Positions 1-7,539 of a DNA stretch of 9,551 bases are shown here, one piece after another. The number at the start of each line of letters is the position of its first letter. Within the stretch, counting starts at the first letter, position 1. This stretch comes from Ponticaulis sp. (GTDB lineage Bacteria > Pseudomonadota > Alphaproteobacteria > Caulobacterales > Hyphomonadaceae), in the NCBI GenBank assembly GCA_002699325.1, contig PABS01000016.1, positions 1 through 9,551 on the forward strand, given 5' to 3'. A program made the translations under genes and the position numbers. The notes under the pieces are model-generated. The model saw only the letters and a program-made list of their open reading frames with translations, was not told where the DNA came from and searched no databases.

Positions 1-83
1 ACAACTGTCAGTCCGATCGCGACCAGCATCCCAAGGATCAAGCCAATTCTCTGAGACAGAAACTCGACAGGTTTACTCGCCAC
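1..83 (-). CDS. Partial N-terminus of a small membrane-anchored protein (runs off left edge)
   Basis: Only the first 27 codons are visible. The GTG start at 83-81 is chosen because a TTGGAGG ribosome binding site lies 5-6 nt upstream and begins just after the dsbD-like stop codon. The peptide starts MASKPVEFLSQRIG and continues into a hydrophobic stretch (roughly residues 13 to 27+), so it is probably a signal anchor or first membrane helix. The gap to the upstream dsbD-like gene is 12 nt with no terminator between them, so the two are very likely co-transcribed and perhaps translationally coupled. A redox partner such as a thioredoxin-like or TlpA-like protein is possible from context, but nothing visible proves it, and I do not recognise the family. 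Confidence 0.6.
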   Translation of the reverse strand, partial: MASKPVEFLSQRIGLILGMLVAIGLTV

Positions 84-95
84 GAAGGCCTCCAA

Positions 96-2258
96 TCAGG
101 ACGCGGTGATGGTATCTATCACAAGAGACGCGCTGAGTATCTGTGGCAGGATGACCGGCTCGCCCCCCTCTTTCGGAAAATAGAGATACAGCGGCACCCC
201 TGCCCGGCCATATTTGGCCAGTTCGTCGGCAATGATCTTGTTCTTGGAGGTCCAGTCGGCAATCAGCAATGAGACATTCTGCTCGTCAAAAGCGTTCTGA
301 ACACTCGATGTATGCAGGGTGGTGCGCTTGTTGACCTGGCATGTCACGCACCAGCTTGCCGTAAAATCGACGAACACGCCTTTGCCTTCCTCCTGAAGAG
401 CGGCAACGCGCTCTGGCGACCAGACATCATCATAACCGCTGCTGGCTGTGACTTCGCCAGATGCGTCCACACCAGAGCCGGTACTTCCGCGCAAGGCCAG
501 CGGCACAACCACGCCGCCCAGCAGAATCAGAAGCGCGGCCGATCCGATCGCAATGCTGCGCCCGACTTTACCCTGAGGCGCAGATTTGAGGATCCAGATG
601 GCAAATGCGATCAATGTTGCGGCGATGCCGACCATGGCAACGGCGGCCGAGCCAGCCTGATTGGCCAGAACCCAGACGAGCCAGACCGCTGTGAGGAAGA
701 GCGGAAACGCGAAGAATTGCTTTGTCCGCTCCATCCAGGGACCAGGCTTTGGCAGCGCAGACACCAGGCGTGGGAAGAGGCTGACGAGCAGAAATGGCGC
801 AGCCATGCCAAGGCCCATCGTGGCAAACACAATCAGGATCACCCAGACCGGCTGCGTGACCAGCACGCCTGTGGCAGCGCCAATGAATGGGCCAACACAG
901 GGCGCGCCGACAAAAGCCGCAAGTAAGCCTGTGAAGAAAGCGCCCTGATGCCCACTCTTCTCGGCGAGACCCGACCCGACGCCCATGAATGAACTACCAA
1001 ATTCGAACCAGCCCATCATGTTGAGGCCAAGCGCAAACATCAAAAGCGCGAGTGCCGCGACAACAGGTGGGTATTGAAGCTGGAAGCCAAGACCCGCCGT
1101 TTCGCCTGCGGCGCGCAAGGCGGCAAGAATAACACCAAAGGCAAGGAAGCAGACCACCACGCCAACAGCATAGAAAATGCCGTGCGCACGGATTTCACCC
1201 ATCTGATCGCTGCCAGCCAGCGGCAGAAGGCTTCGTGCCTTGATGAACAGGACCGGCAGAACGCACGGCATCAGATTGAGGATCGCCCCACCAATAAAGG
1301 CAAGCCCCAGAAGTCCAAGCAAGCCAGCCACGCCGAGGCCTGCGCTATCGCCAGCACCCGCGCCTGCGGCTTTTGAAGTACTGAAAGCTGTACCGGAGGT
1401 CCCGGCCATCACGTCTCCGGGCTCAGCGACAAGGTCGAACGCAATACGATTGCCCTCAACATCCTGAACGACCAGTACGCCTGCGAGCTCGTCCTCCCCG
1501 CCCATGCCAGGCGATTCCTGCAAAGAAAGCGTTACGCCATCTTCTCCGAGCGAAGCGGGCTGCACGGGTGGGTGAAGGATCTGATGATCTTCTGGAAAGA
1601 AGCGCGCATATTCAACCTCAGCGTCAAACGCTGCACGCACAGAAGGGCTTTGCAGCGAGAGCTTCCAGGGGTCACCTGACCGATCAATCCGCGCTTCACC
1701 ATCGAAGTCGACTGGGATCTGGCTGTCGACCCGTTCGAAAAGCGCAGCGGTGTCAGCATTTGGCGTCGGCGTGTTAGTGACCGGTAGAAAAACAGCCACC
1801 GGCGCATCTTCAGGGATGCAGATATCTTCACAGATAAGGAAAGAGGCCGTGCCAGTCAGCGCCACTTCGCCGCTCGCATCTTCCGGTATGGTGACATCAA
1901 ACGGCAGGATGAGCTCTTCCTCATAGCCGTAATTCATCAGACTATCGAGCGGCTGCGGATAAGGCGCTGGCCAGACAAAGTCGCCGATTTCTGCCTGAAT
2001 CCCGTCATCCCAGATGATCTCAGACGGCAATCCGGAGTCGCCGGCGTTTTTCCAGTAAACATGCCAGTGGTCAGCCAGATCGAGATGCAAGGCCAGACGG
2101 ATGGTCTGCCCCGGCGTCACTGTTTCATGGTTGGCGACCATCTCGACAAGCGCATGGCCTGAATCGACTGGCTGGGCCTCGGCGCGAGACATACCTTGCT
2201 GAAGCCCTGTGGCCATCAGCAGAAGGAAAGTCAGTCCTGATACAAAACGGGTCAGCAT
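96..2258 (-). CDS. DsbD/ScsB-type thiol:disulfide interchange protein
   Basis: An inner-membrane protein that carries reducing equivalents from cytoplasmic thioredoxin to periplasmic thiol proteins. The 720 residues show all three DsbD modules. A signal peptide (about 1-28) is followed by an N-terminal DsbC-like domain with a Cys pair in ICEDICIPE (C143, C147). A polytopic domain spans roughly 305-590; its two conserved cysteines lie in MPCVLPV (C332) and APCVGPF (C454), the pair that relays electrons across the membrane. A C-terminal thioredoxin fold carries WCVTC (C637, C640). The closely spaced N-terminal Cys pair and overall length resemble ScsB or alphaproteobacterial DipZ-like proteins more than E. 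coli DsbD, hence no symbol. The ATG at 2258 gives a proper signal peptide (Arg4 then a hydrophobic core, cleavage near SRAEA-Q), but its Shine-Dalgarno is weak (GGA about 10 nt upstream). Three lipoproteins nearby act in the same compartment; the OmpA-like one has two cysteines that could form a disulfide. Confidence 0.93.
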   Translation of the reverse strand: MLTRFVSGLTFLLLMATGLQQGMSRAEAQPVDSGHALVEMVANHETVTPGQTIRLALHLDLADHWHVYWKNAGDSGLPSEIIWDDGIQAEIGDFVWPAPYPQPLDSLMNYGYEEELILPFDVTIPEDASGEVALTGTASFLICEDICIPEDAPVAVFLPVTNTPTPNADTAALFERVDSQIPVDFDGEARIDRSGDPWKLSLQSPSVRAAFDAEVEYARFFPEDHQILHPPVQPASLGEDGVTLSLQESPGMGGEDELAGVLVVQDVEGNRIAFDLVAEPGDVMAGTSGTAFSTSKAAGAGAGDSAGLGVAGLLGLLGLAFIGGAILNLMPCVLPVLFIKARSLLPLAGSDQMGEIRAHGIFYAVGVVVCFLAFGVILAALRAAGETAGLGFQLQYPPVVAALALLMFALGLNMMGWFEFGSSFMGVGSGLAEKSGHQGAFFTGLLAAFVGAPCVGPFIGAATGVLVTQPVWVILIVFATMGLGMAAPFLLVSLFPRLVSALPKPGPWMERTKQFFAFPLFLTAVWLVWVLANQAGSAAVAMVGIAATLIAFAIWILKSAPQGKVGRSIAIGSAALLILLGGVVVPLALRGSTGSGVDASGEVTASSGYDDVWSPERVAALQEEGKGVFVDFTASWCVTCQVNKRTTLHTSSVQNAFDEQNVSLLIADWTSKNKIIADELAKYGRAGVPLYLYFPKEGGEPVILPQILSASLVIDTITAS

Positions 2259-2370
2259 AGAGATGCGTCCAAACTCGAAATCATGGGTCTCATCAATGTG
2301 TAGGTGCTACATGACAGCACGAAAAGGGTCATCGCACGCTTGTGAGCGGATTTGCCTCGGCTGTGAGACC
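2259..2370 (-). promoter_or_regulatory. Upstream region of the dsbD-like gene
   Basis: This spacer lies between the sapC-like terminator and the dsbD-like ATG and must contain the dsbD promoter if that gene is transcribed independently. I see no convincing -35/-10 pair. A small dyad, GTGCT-N7-AGCAC (2304-2320), is the only symmetrical element and could be an operator, but with 5-bp arms it may be chance. No small gene is apparent. Confidence 0.3.
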
Positions 2371-2405
2371 AAATAAAAAACGCGCCAGACAGAGCCTGGC
2401 GCGTT
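2371..2405 (-). terminator. Rho-independent terminator of the SapC-family gene
   Basis: Reading the minus strand, 24 nt after the sapC-like stop codon there is a 10-bp perfect stem (2405-2396 with 2388-2379, core CGCGCCAG) closed by a 7-nt loop. It is followed by the run TTTTTTATTT (2380-2371). GC-rich stem plus U-tract is the classic intrinsic terminator layout. It isolates the sapC-like gene from the dsbD-like gene. Confidence 0.9.
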
Positions 2406-2429
2406 CGAAATGCAGAATTTGGGCCGCAA

Positions 2430-3212
2430 TCAGGCGGAAGGCGCCTGCTGCATGCGAATTGCGCGCTGGATGATGTTCGACCAGTTCAAAAGCGAAACCA
2501 GGTGAGAATAAACAGCACCAAGCACGTTCTGATCGCGCAGCTGGATGAAAGTTTCCGCAGGCAGCTTGTTCAGCTTCTCTTCGGAGATCGCCCAGTAATC
2601 CGCAATCTTCTGCGCCTGGCCTTCATTACCCTGCTCATCACGCGGCTTGTAGGTCACAGTTTTCTGCTCAAACAGATCGTGTGATTCCATCAGCTTCACG
2701 AATTCAGCTGTACCGCGGCGCTGGCGTTCGAATTCCTTACAGAATTCGATTGCATCCTGCGTATATTTTGACGGCTGATCGCCTTCGAAGAAAGGCATGT
2801 CAGGATTGTCAGACACCATTGGCGCTTCGCGATCGACGCAAAGCAGAAGACGGTCCTGATTGTCGTCAGCAGCGAAGACGAAAGGATAGCGGCGGACGAA
2901 AGCCGGAAGATAATATTCTGGCAGTGGCTTGCCGTCGGCGTCGACGAACAGGTTCACGCCCTGGCTGACGCCCATAACGGCAACCGGTGTTTTTTCCGCG
3001 CCAACAAAGATGACCGGATAAGACGAAGCAGTCATGCCGAATTCGCTGATCGTTACCGGAACCGCGTGCGCCTGGCGGAGAAAACCGAATGGCTGATCAA
3101 TTCTCTTTACGCCCAGCTTGCCGTGAGCTTCCAGAGAAAGCGGTTCAGGCTTGCGGTAGAATAAAACATTCCCGGTCAACTCCGGGCCTTGTCCGACGGG
3201 TGTCGTTTCCAT
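2430..3212 (-). CDS. SapC family protein
   Basis: The 260-residue product matches the SapC family, first named from the Campylobacter fetus S-layer locus and common as single genes in marine alphaproteobacteria, where the function is unknown. Visible hallmarks are an N-terminal LFYRKPEPLSLEAHG segment (about 17-31), ISEFGMTASSYPVIF (55-69), YLPAFVRRYPFVFA (101-114) and FFEGDQPS (141-148). There is no signal peptide or membrane helix, so it is probably cytoplasmic. The ATG at 3212 is preferred over an in-frame TTG at 3296: GGAGAG sits 4 nt upstream of the ATG, and the family normally begins shortly before the LFYR motif. The extra 28 residues of the longer frame look unrelated and have no ribosome binding site. 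It is divergent from the DUF885 gene and has its own terminator, so it is likely monocistronic. A direct role in an S-layer cannot be claimed here. Confidence 0.88.
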   Translation of the reverse strand: METTPVGQGPELTGNVLFYRKPEPLSLEAHGKLGVKRIDQPFGFLRQAHAVPVTISEFGMTASSYPVIFVGAEKTPVAVMGVSQGVNLFVDADGKPLPEYYLPAFVRRYPFVFAADDNQDRLLLCVDREAPMVSDNPDMPFFEGDQPSKYTQDAIEFCKEFERQRRGTAEFVKLMESHDLFEQKTVTYKPRDEQGNEGQAQKIADYWAISEEKLNKLPAETFIQLRDQNVLGAVYSHLVSLLNWSNIIQRAIRMQQAPSA

Positions 3213-3301
3213 AAAGCTCTCCAAACTTGATGCAGTCGGCTCCTTAAAGGAAAACAATTTCTGCGACAACCGACCAAAGCCAACTGCCTGGGCCAAACTC
3301 T
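3213..3301. promoter_or_regulatory. Divergent intergenic region between sapC-like and DUF885 genes
   Basis: These 89 bp must serve as 5' control region for both divergent genes. They contain the small palindrome TCCTT-A-AAGGA (3241-3251) near the middle, which is a possible shared operator. I could not find a pair of -35/-10 hexamers I would defend for either direction. Confidence 0.35.
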
Positions 3302-5341
3302 ATGATCATGTCTCTATTTTGTCGTTTTCCGCGGTCTTCGGGCACTGATCTCAGGACTTTCAGATTGATAGGCCTGATTCTGCCAGTCCTGGGCATGGCC
3401 GCCTGCTCGGATGGCCAGGAGCGCGTTTCGACCAGCGAATCCTATGTCGGAAGGCAAAGTTTATACGCTCAGCTAGACCAGCTTGAGCAAAGTCTCGGCT
3501 ATGATTATCCGGCCGACCCCTTGCCTGCGCCGGACGTCACGCCACGCGAATGGGTGCGCACCGCAAGACTGGAATCTGATGCCGACCGCGAGAATGCGCG
3601 CGTCAAACGTCTGATTGCGTTTCAGGAACTGGCACGTCTGCCAGCGCCTGTCGCTGACGCTCCGGACTTCAACGCGTTCTGGGAGCTGCATGCCGCGTAT
3701 CGCTTCGCCGTAGAGACCGGTCGGACAGGTCATGCCTCCTCGGATCTGATTTATTCCCGGCCCTTTCCGATAGATCATGTCAGTGGACCGCATCTGGCGG
3801 TCCAAGACCTGCTCGACTACCTGCAAAGCGATCGAAACGACTGGTCGTCGGAGGAGCTTGCAGACTATCTGCCACGCCTTGCCGCCAGCCTGAACGCCGC
3901 ACATCGGCGTCTTGAACTGAGCGCCACGAGTGGCGTGCTGCCGCCTGAAGCCATTATCTCGCGGCTTCACGATGATGTGAGCGCATCCCCACTCCGTGAT
4001 CAAACCAGTTTTCTTGCCTGGCGAACGGTTTGGCGCGCAACGGGTCGAGAAGAGACCCCTCGCCCGCCAGCCAAGGTCAGCCTGGCGCAGACCATGGCTG
4101 ACCTGCTGGTTCCAGAGGTCGAAGCCCTTCTGAACACACTCACCGAAATACAGGCGCGCGGAACGCCCGGTGTTCCGGAGCCTTCATACGTTCCTGAACA
4201 GTTCAATGCGCTGCTGGCTCAGCTCACATCTGGTCGTATGGACGGGCAATCCTGTCTCGTGACTGCATCGCGTCTGGCCGATGAAACCGTTACGGAATTC
4301 TGGGGAGTGGTTCAGAACGACTGGGACCGGCATATTCCGATGCCTGAAACCATCGTTACTGAAGACGGTGAAACATTTACGCCCGAACGCGAGATCGATG
4401 GCATTCCCGTGCCTGAACTGCCTCAGGAAGCCATTACCATATGGTCTCAACGCGCCCCGGTTTTCCCGCTGCCACCCGAACCGGAAACAAGCGAACTGAG
4501 CGCGGCCTCCACACCTCCCGTCAGCGAGACACCACCATTGCCGGAGAGCTTTATCCGTTTCGAGCAAGCCCTGGTCAGATTGTCTGCAGATATCGACGCG
4601 TTTTCGAAAGAGCCGACTGCGCTCCTGCAAATGTCTCCCGTACTGCCCCCGGCACCTGAGGGGCGCAGCGCATCTGGCCCGCCAGGACAGTCATCTGCAA
4701 TGTCCCATCTTTTCGAACGCATGGACCAGACCCGGGATAACGACGTTGTGCGCCTGAACATTTCAGTCGACCATCTGGAGCGCCTCCCCATGAGCCAGAA
4801 TATTCTGGCTGTTCTGAAGAATTTCATTCCAGGCCATGACTTCCGCGTGCGCCAGGTTTCAACGAGCGAAGACACACCGCGCCTGGCGCGCGGCGTTTCA
4901 ACACTGGCCTTTGACCTTGGCTGGCCTTTGTTTGCGCTGGACACGCTGGCTTCGCGAGGCGCCTTCAATCAGGCGCCTCAGCTGGAAGCTGCTATGCTGT
5001 ATGACCGCCTTATGACCTTCGCCCAGGCCGAGGCGGAAGCCGGACTTTTATCCGGACTCTGGACCGAAGACGACGCCGTGCGTTCGCTGTCCTCTCGTCT
5101 TGGCATGAGCGAAGCGGTCGCGAGAGACCTTCTGCTTCTTTTCAGGGCAGAACCAGGCTTTGCCTGCGCCGCAGTTGAAGGGTACACGACCTATTCTACT
5201 CTGATAGATCGCGCTGAGGGCGTGCTTGGCCCGCGATTTGTGCTCGCAGACTTCCACGAAGAACTTTTGTCTGACGGGTCACGTCCTCTGACGATTGTCG
5301 AGCGTGATATGGATAGCTGGATTGCTGCCTCAGTGAATTGA
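3302..5341 (+). CDS. DUF885-family lipoprotein, probable pseudoenzyme
   Basis: The 679-residue product is a predicted lipoprotein with a hydrophobic N-terminus (about 21-34) and Cys35 in GMAAC. The rest resembles DUF885, a large helical family generally regarded as metallopeptidase-like. Matching landmarks are FPIDHVSGPH (155-164), IPGHDF (509-514), GW plus aromatic (540-544), LWTEDDA (586-592), an EPGF...EGY segment (617-628) and FHEELLSDGSRPL (651-663). As I recall the family, active members carry HExxPGH, EGWxxYxE and D-x-GLH. Here these read KNFIPGH (506-512), LGWPLFAL (539-546) and EAGLL (579-583), so nearly all putative ligands are replaced. A Pro/Glu-rich linker (about 385-465) interrupts the domain. 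The start is the first ATG; no clear Shine-Dalgarno is visible, and ATG 3308 is equally possible. The VWA lipoprotein gene follows after 95 nt. The family call is from motif memory, not a search. Confidence 0.78.
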   Translation: MIMSLFCRFPRSSGTDLRTFRLIGLILPVLGMAACSDGQERVSTSESYVGRQSLYAQLDQLEQSLGYDYPADPLPAPDVTPREWVRTARLESDADRENARVKRLIAFQELARLPAPVADAPDFNAFWELHAAYRFAVETGRTGHASSDLIYSRPFPIDHVSGPHLAVQDLLDYLQSDRNDWSSEELADYLPRLAASLNAAHRRLELSATSGVLPPEAIISRLHDDVSASPLRDQTSFLAWRTVWRATGREETPRPPAKVSLAQTMADLLVPEVEALLNTLTEIQARGTPGVPEPSYVPEQFNALLAQLTSGRMDGQSCLVTASRLADETVTEFWGVVQNDWDRHIPMPETIVTEDGETFTPEREIDGIPVPELPQEAITIWSQRAPVFPLPPEPETSELSAASTPPVSETPPLPESFIRFEQALVRLSADIDAFSKEPTALLQMSPVLPPAPEGRSASGPPGQSSAMSHLFERMDQTRDNDVVRLNISVDHLERLPMSQNILAVLKNFIPGHDFRVRQVSTSEDTPRLARGVSTLAFDLGWPLFALDTLASRGAFNQAPQLEAAMLYDRLMTFAQAEAEAGLLSGLWTEDDAVRSLSSRLGMSEAVARDLLLLFRAEPGFACAAVEGYTTYSTLIDRAEGVLGPRFVLADFHEELLSDGSRPLTIVERDMDSWIAASVN

Positions 5342-5436
5342 CACGGAATTGGCCCGAGTTCTGCCGCAGTGCGCCGTATTTCCGACACAGGCCGCAGGCC
5401 CCCTGTCCTCATTCATTTTTTGAGGGACGAAGAATT
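5342..5436 (+). promoter_or_regulatory. Intercistronic leader with hairpins ahead of the VWA gene
   Basis: This spacer links two same-strand lipoprotein genes. It holds a 5-bp stem, ACAGG/CCTGT (5387-5391 with 5402-5406), followed after 9 nt by TTTTTT (5416-5421), which could be a weak terminator or attenuator. A second, mutually exclusive fold pairs 5405-5411 with 5421-5428 (one bulged G) and would bury the GAGGGA ribosome binding site (5422-5427). No strong promoter is visible. Partial read-through from the upstream gene seems the simplest arrangement. Confidence 0.3.
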
Positions 5437-7164
5437 ATGGCACGCAAATTTCGCACATATTTACTGATCGGCAGCTGCGCTCTAGCCGTGGTCGCCTGCA
5501 CTTCCACGAATGGTGGATCCACCGAACGGATGTCAGCTGAAGAAGTTGCCGTGGTTTCGCCGCCGCCTGCACCTCCGCCGCCTCCGCCTGCTCCACCTCC
5601 TCAGAGCATGATTATTTCAGACGTTGCTCAGGCCCAGCGAATGGTCTCCGTCACGGGCATGAAAATTGGCGCGGCACCTGCGCCGGGGATGGAGCCACAG
5701 CTCGACAGGGAGCGATATGAAGATGTGGACAGCAATCCCATCAAGCGCGTGAGCGATGAACCCGTCTCAACCTTCTCCGTAGATGTCGACACCGCGTCCT
5801 ATTCCGTCGTCCGCCGCTATCTGAATGATGGCATTCTGCCGCCGAAAGATGCGGTCCGGATCGAAGAAATGATCAATTACTTCGATTATGCCTACCCTGT
5901 GCCAGAAAGCAGCGACCCACCCTTTTCGACGAATGTCACGATTGTCCCTTCGCCCTGGTCTGAAGAGAACATGCTGATGCATGTTGGCCTGCAGGGCTAT
6001 GAGATTGACGCCGATGAACGCCCACCGCTCAACCTTACCCTTTTGGTGGATGTTTCCGGATCCATGAACTCTCCCGACAAGCTGCCCCTCGCGAAGAAGG
6101 CGCTGGGCATGCTGATTGAGCAGATGACCGCAGAGGACAATATTGCCATTGTCGTCTATGCCGGTGCTGCGGGCACGGTTCTTGAACCCACATCGGGTGA
6201 CGACAAAGCCAAGATCATGGCGGCACTGGAACGGCTGAGTGCGGGCGGTTCGACCGCTGGCGGAGAGGGACTGCGCCGCGCATACGCGCTGGCAGAACAA
6301 TCCTTCGACGAGGATGCCGTCAATCGTGTCATGCTCCTGACGGATGGCGACTTCAATGTCGGCATTACCAGCGATGAGCGCCTCGAAGACTTTGTCTCCC
6401 GCAAGCGCGACAGCGGCGTTTATCTCTCGGTCATGGGCTTTGGCCGCGGCAATTATAATGATGCGATGATGCAGAAGATTGCCCAGACCGGAAACGGCAT
6501 GGCCGCCTATGTCGACACGCTAAATGAGGCGCGTAAGCTGCTCAGCGATGATTTGTCGGGCTCGCTCTTCACCATCGCCAAAGACGTGAAAATTCAGGTC
6601 GAATTTAATCCTGAAGCCGTCACCGAATACCGGCTGATCGGGTATGAAACCCGGATGCTGGAAGAAGCCGATTTCAACAACGATGAGGTTGATGCCGGCG
6701 AGATTGGCGCAGGACACCGGGTCACGGCGATCTACGAGATCACGCCGATCGGTGCGAAAGGCATGCTGGACGAACGGCGCTATCAGCAATCGAGAACACC
6801 TCGAACTGACATTATCGCCAACGAATTCGCTTTTCTGAAACTGCGCTACAAACTGCCGGAGTCTGAGACGTCAAAGTTGATCGAAGTCCCGATCACCCAT
6901 GAAATGAAGGCTTCATCGCTCAGCGCCGCACCACAAAGCACACGGCTGGCAACAGCGGTGGCGGGCTTCGGACAGCTCCTTAAGGGTGAGCCCTATCTCA
7001 ATTCAGAGTTTGACTATGATGACGTGATCGAAATCGCGTTGAACGCCCGCGGCGAAGACGCCTTCGGATATCGCTCCGAATTCGTCCAGCTGGTTCGCTC
7101 CGCAAAGACTGCTGCGGCGCAGGAAGCGCTCCAGTCTTCTGGCTCGAATGAAGGCGTATACTAA
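5437..7164 (+). CDS. YfbK-type von Willebrand factor A domain lipoprotein
   Basis: A 575-residue lipoprotein of the YfbK type. Order of parts: signal peptide with lipobox AVVAC (Cys21); a proline-rich tether (about 41-55); the family's conserved N-terminal block with FSVDVDTASYS (113-123) and IEEMINYFDY (142-151); a VWA domain from about 198; and a C-terminal YfbK/DUF3520-like domain ending near residue 560. A complete metal-ion-dependent adhesion site is visible: DVSGS (D205, S207, S209), the conserved Thr in GSTAGG (T273) and LLTDGD (D303). It should therefore bind a divalent cation and probably a protein ligand. The ATG at 5437 is chosen because GAGGGA lies about 9 nt upstream and a lipoprotein signal begins there; the longer frame from a TTG at 5338 overlaps the previous gene and hides the signal peptide. 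The cellular role of YfbK proteins is not established. Adjacency to the DUF885 lipoprotein suggests the two may work together. Confidence 0.92.
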   Translation: MARKFRTYLLIGSCALAVVACTSTNGGSTERMSAEEVAVVSPPPAPPPPPPAPPPQSMIISDVAQAQRMVSVTGMKIGAAPAPGMEPQLDRERYEDVDSNPIKRVSDEPVSTFSVDVDTASYSVVRRYLNDGILPPKDAVRIEEMINYFDYAYPVPESSDPPFSTNVTIVPSPWSEENMLMHVGLQGYEIDADERPPLNLTLLVDVSGSMNSPDKLPLAKKALGMLIEQMTAEDNIAIVVYAGAAGTVLEPTSGDDKAKIMAALERLSAGGSTAGGEGLRRAYALAEQSFDEDAVNRVMLLTDGDFNVGITSDERLEDFVSRKRDSGVYLSVMGFGRGNYNDAMMQKIAQTGNGMAAYVDTLNEARKLLSDDLSGSLFTIAKDVKIQVEFNPEAVTEYRLIGYETRMLEEADFNNDEVDAGEIGAGHRVTAIYEITPIGAKGMLDERRYQQSRTPRTDIIANEFAFLKLRYKLPESETSKLIEVPITHEMKASSLSAAPQSTRLATAVAGFGQLLKGEPYLNSEFDYDDVIEIALNARGEDAFGYRSEFVQLVRSAKTAAAQEALQSSGSNEGVY

Positions 7165-7181
7165 TTACCGAAAAACGGAGA

Positions 7182-7199
7182 GCCGGTCATTTGACCGGC
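7182..7199. terminator. Hairpin between convergent genes, possible bidirectional terminator
   Basis: GCCGGTC and GACCGGC form a 7-bp stem around a 4-nt loop, 17 nt after the VWA stop and 12 nt after the stop of the minus-strand 109-aa gene. On the minus strand the stem is followed, after 5 nt, by TTTTT (7175-7171). On the plus strand there is no good T-tract. It is better placed to terminate the minus-strand gene, and may serve both imperfectly. Confidence 0.5.
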
Positions 7200-7209
7200 A
7201 TTCTACCAA

Positions 7210-7539
7210 TTAAGCGACGTGTCGCGCCCGTTCAGCGTCACAGACCGGATCCAGACCTTCACGAAGATCTGCAATGCTCGTCTTGCGGTCGAGAACGCGG
7301 TCACAATCAGCAAAGAAGACAGCGCGGGCACCGTAGCGTTGCGCATCGCGCCACGCCCAGATCGGCTGGATATTGTCGCTGCGACCATCGAGTTCGACGA
7401 TCCGGATGATGCGCCAGCCAAAGCCTGAATGAGACGCAAAAAGCGCGATACCCTGGCGTGCGGCCCAATCAGCATCAGGAGAGACCCGGTCAAATTTGTA
7501 ATCGCGTCCCGACTTTCCACAAAAATTCACAGCCCGCAT
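7210..7539 (-). CDS. Conserved-looking small protein of unknown function, predicted LexA-controlled
   Basis: I do not recognise the family of this 109-residue protein. It is soluble (no signal peptide or membrane helix) and Arg/Asp/Trp-rich, with an alternating central part (GIALFAS, GWRIIRIVELDG) that looks like beta strands and a helical C-terminus. Three cysteines are present (C7, C79, C98). The coding call rests on a well-placed GGAG seven nt before the ATG, codon use matching the neighbours (third positions rich in C and G), and a dedicated AT-rich promoter region. A competing plus-strand frame (7219-7428) has no ribosome binding site and is rejected. Its ATG directly abuts a perfect alphaproteobacterial LexA box that contains the ribosome binding site, so the gene is predicted to be repressed by LexA and induced by DNA damage. 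Function is unknown; a role in SOS-linked cell-cycle control or repair is only a guess. Confidence 0.75.
   Translation of the reverse strand: MRAVNFCGKSGRDYKFDRVSPDADWAARQGIALFASHSGFGWRIIRIVELDGRSDNIQPIWAWRDAQRYGARAVFFADCDRVLDRKTSIADLREGLDPVCDAERARHVA

Noticed and set aside
312..926. Long plus-strand open frame of about 200 codons opposite the dsbD-like gene.
   Set aside because: Its composition is rich in Arg, Gln, His and Cys without any domain pattern, as expected for a shadow of a GC-rich gene. The opposite strand encodes a clear DsbD thioredoxin and membrane domain.
3213..3296. N-terminal extension of the SapC protein from a TTG at 3296.
   Set aside because: There is no ribosome binding site, it would use nearly the whole divergent promoter region, and the ATG at 3212 has a good GGAGAG and matches the family start.
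4190..4204. A second perfect GTTC-N7-GTTC motif.
   Set aside because: It lies deep inside the DUF885 coding region, in ordinary codons for VPEQF, with no gene start nearby. It is best taken as a chance match and as a reminder of the background rate.
7170..7225. tRNA-like sequence on the minus strand (a D-arm-like GCTTAATTGGTAGA followed by an anticodon-arm-like CCGGTC hairpin).
   Set aside because: The D-stem does not pair properly, the hairpin loop is the wrong size for an anticodon, there is no T-arm (GGTTCGA-type) or acceptor stem, and it overlaps the end of the 109-aa coding region. It is better read as a terminator hairpin.
7219..7428. Plus-strand frame antisense to the 109-aa gene.
   Set aside because: It starts with GTG without a ribosome binding site, and the minus-strand frame has better codon use, a strong ribosome binding site and a promoter.
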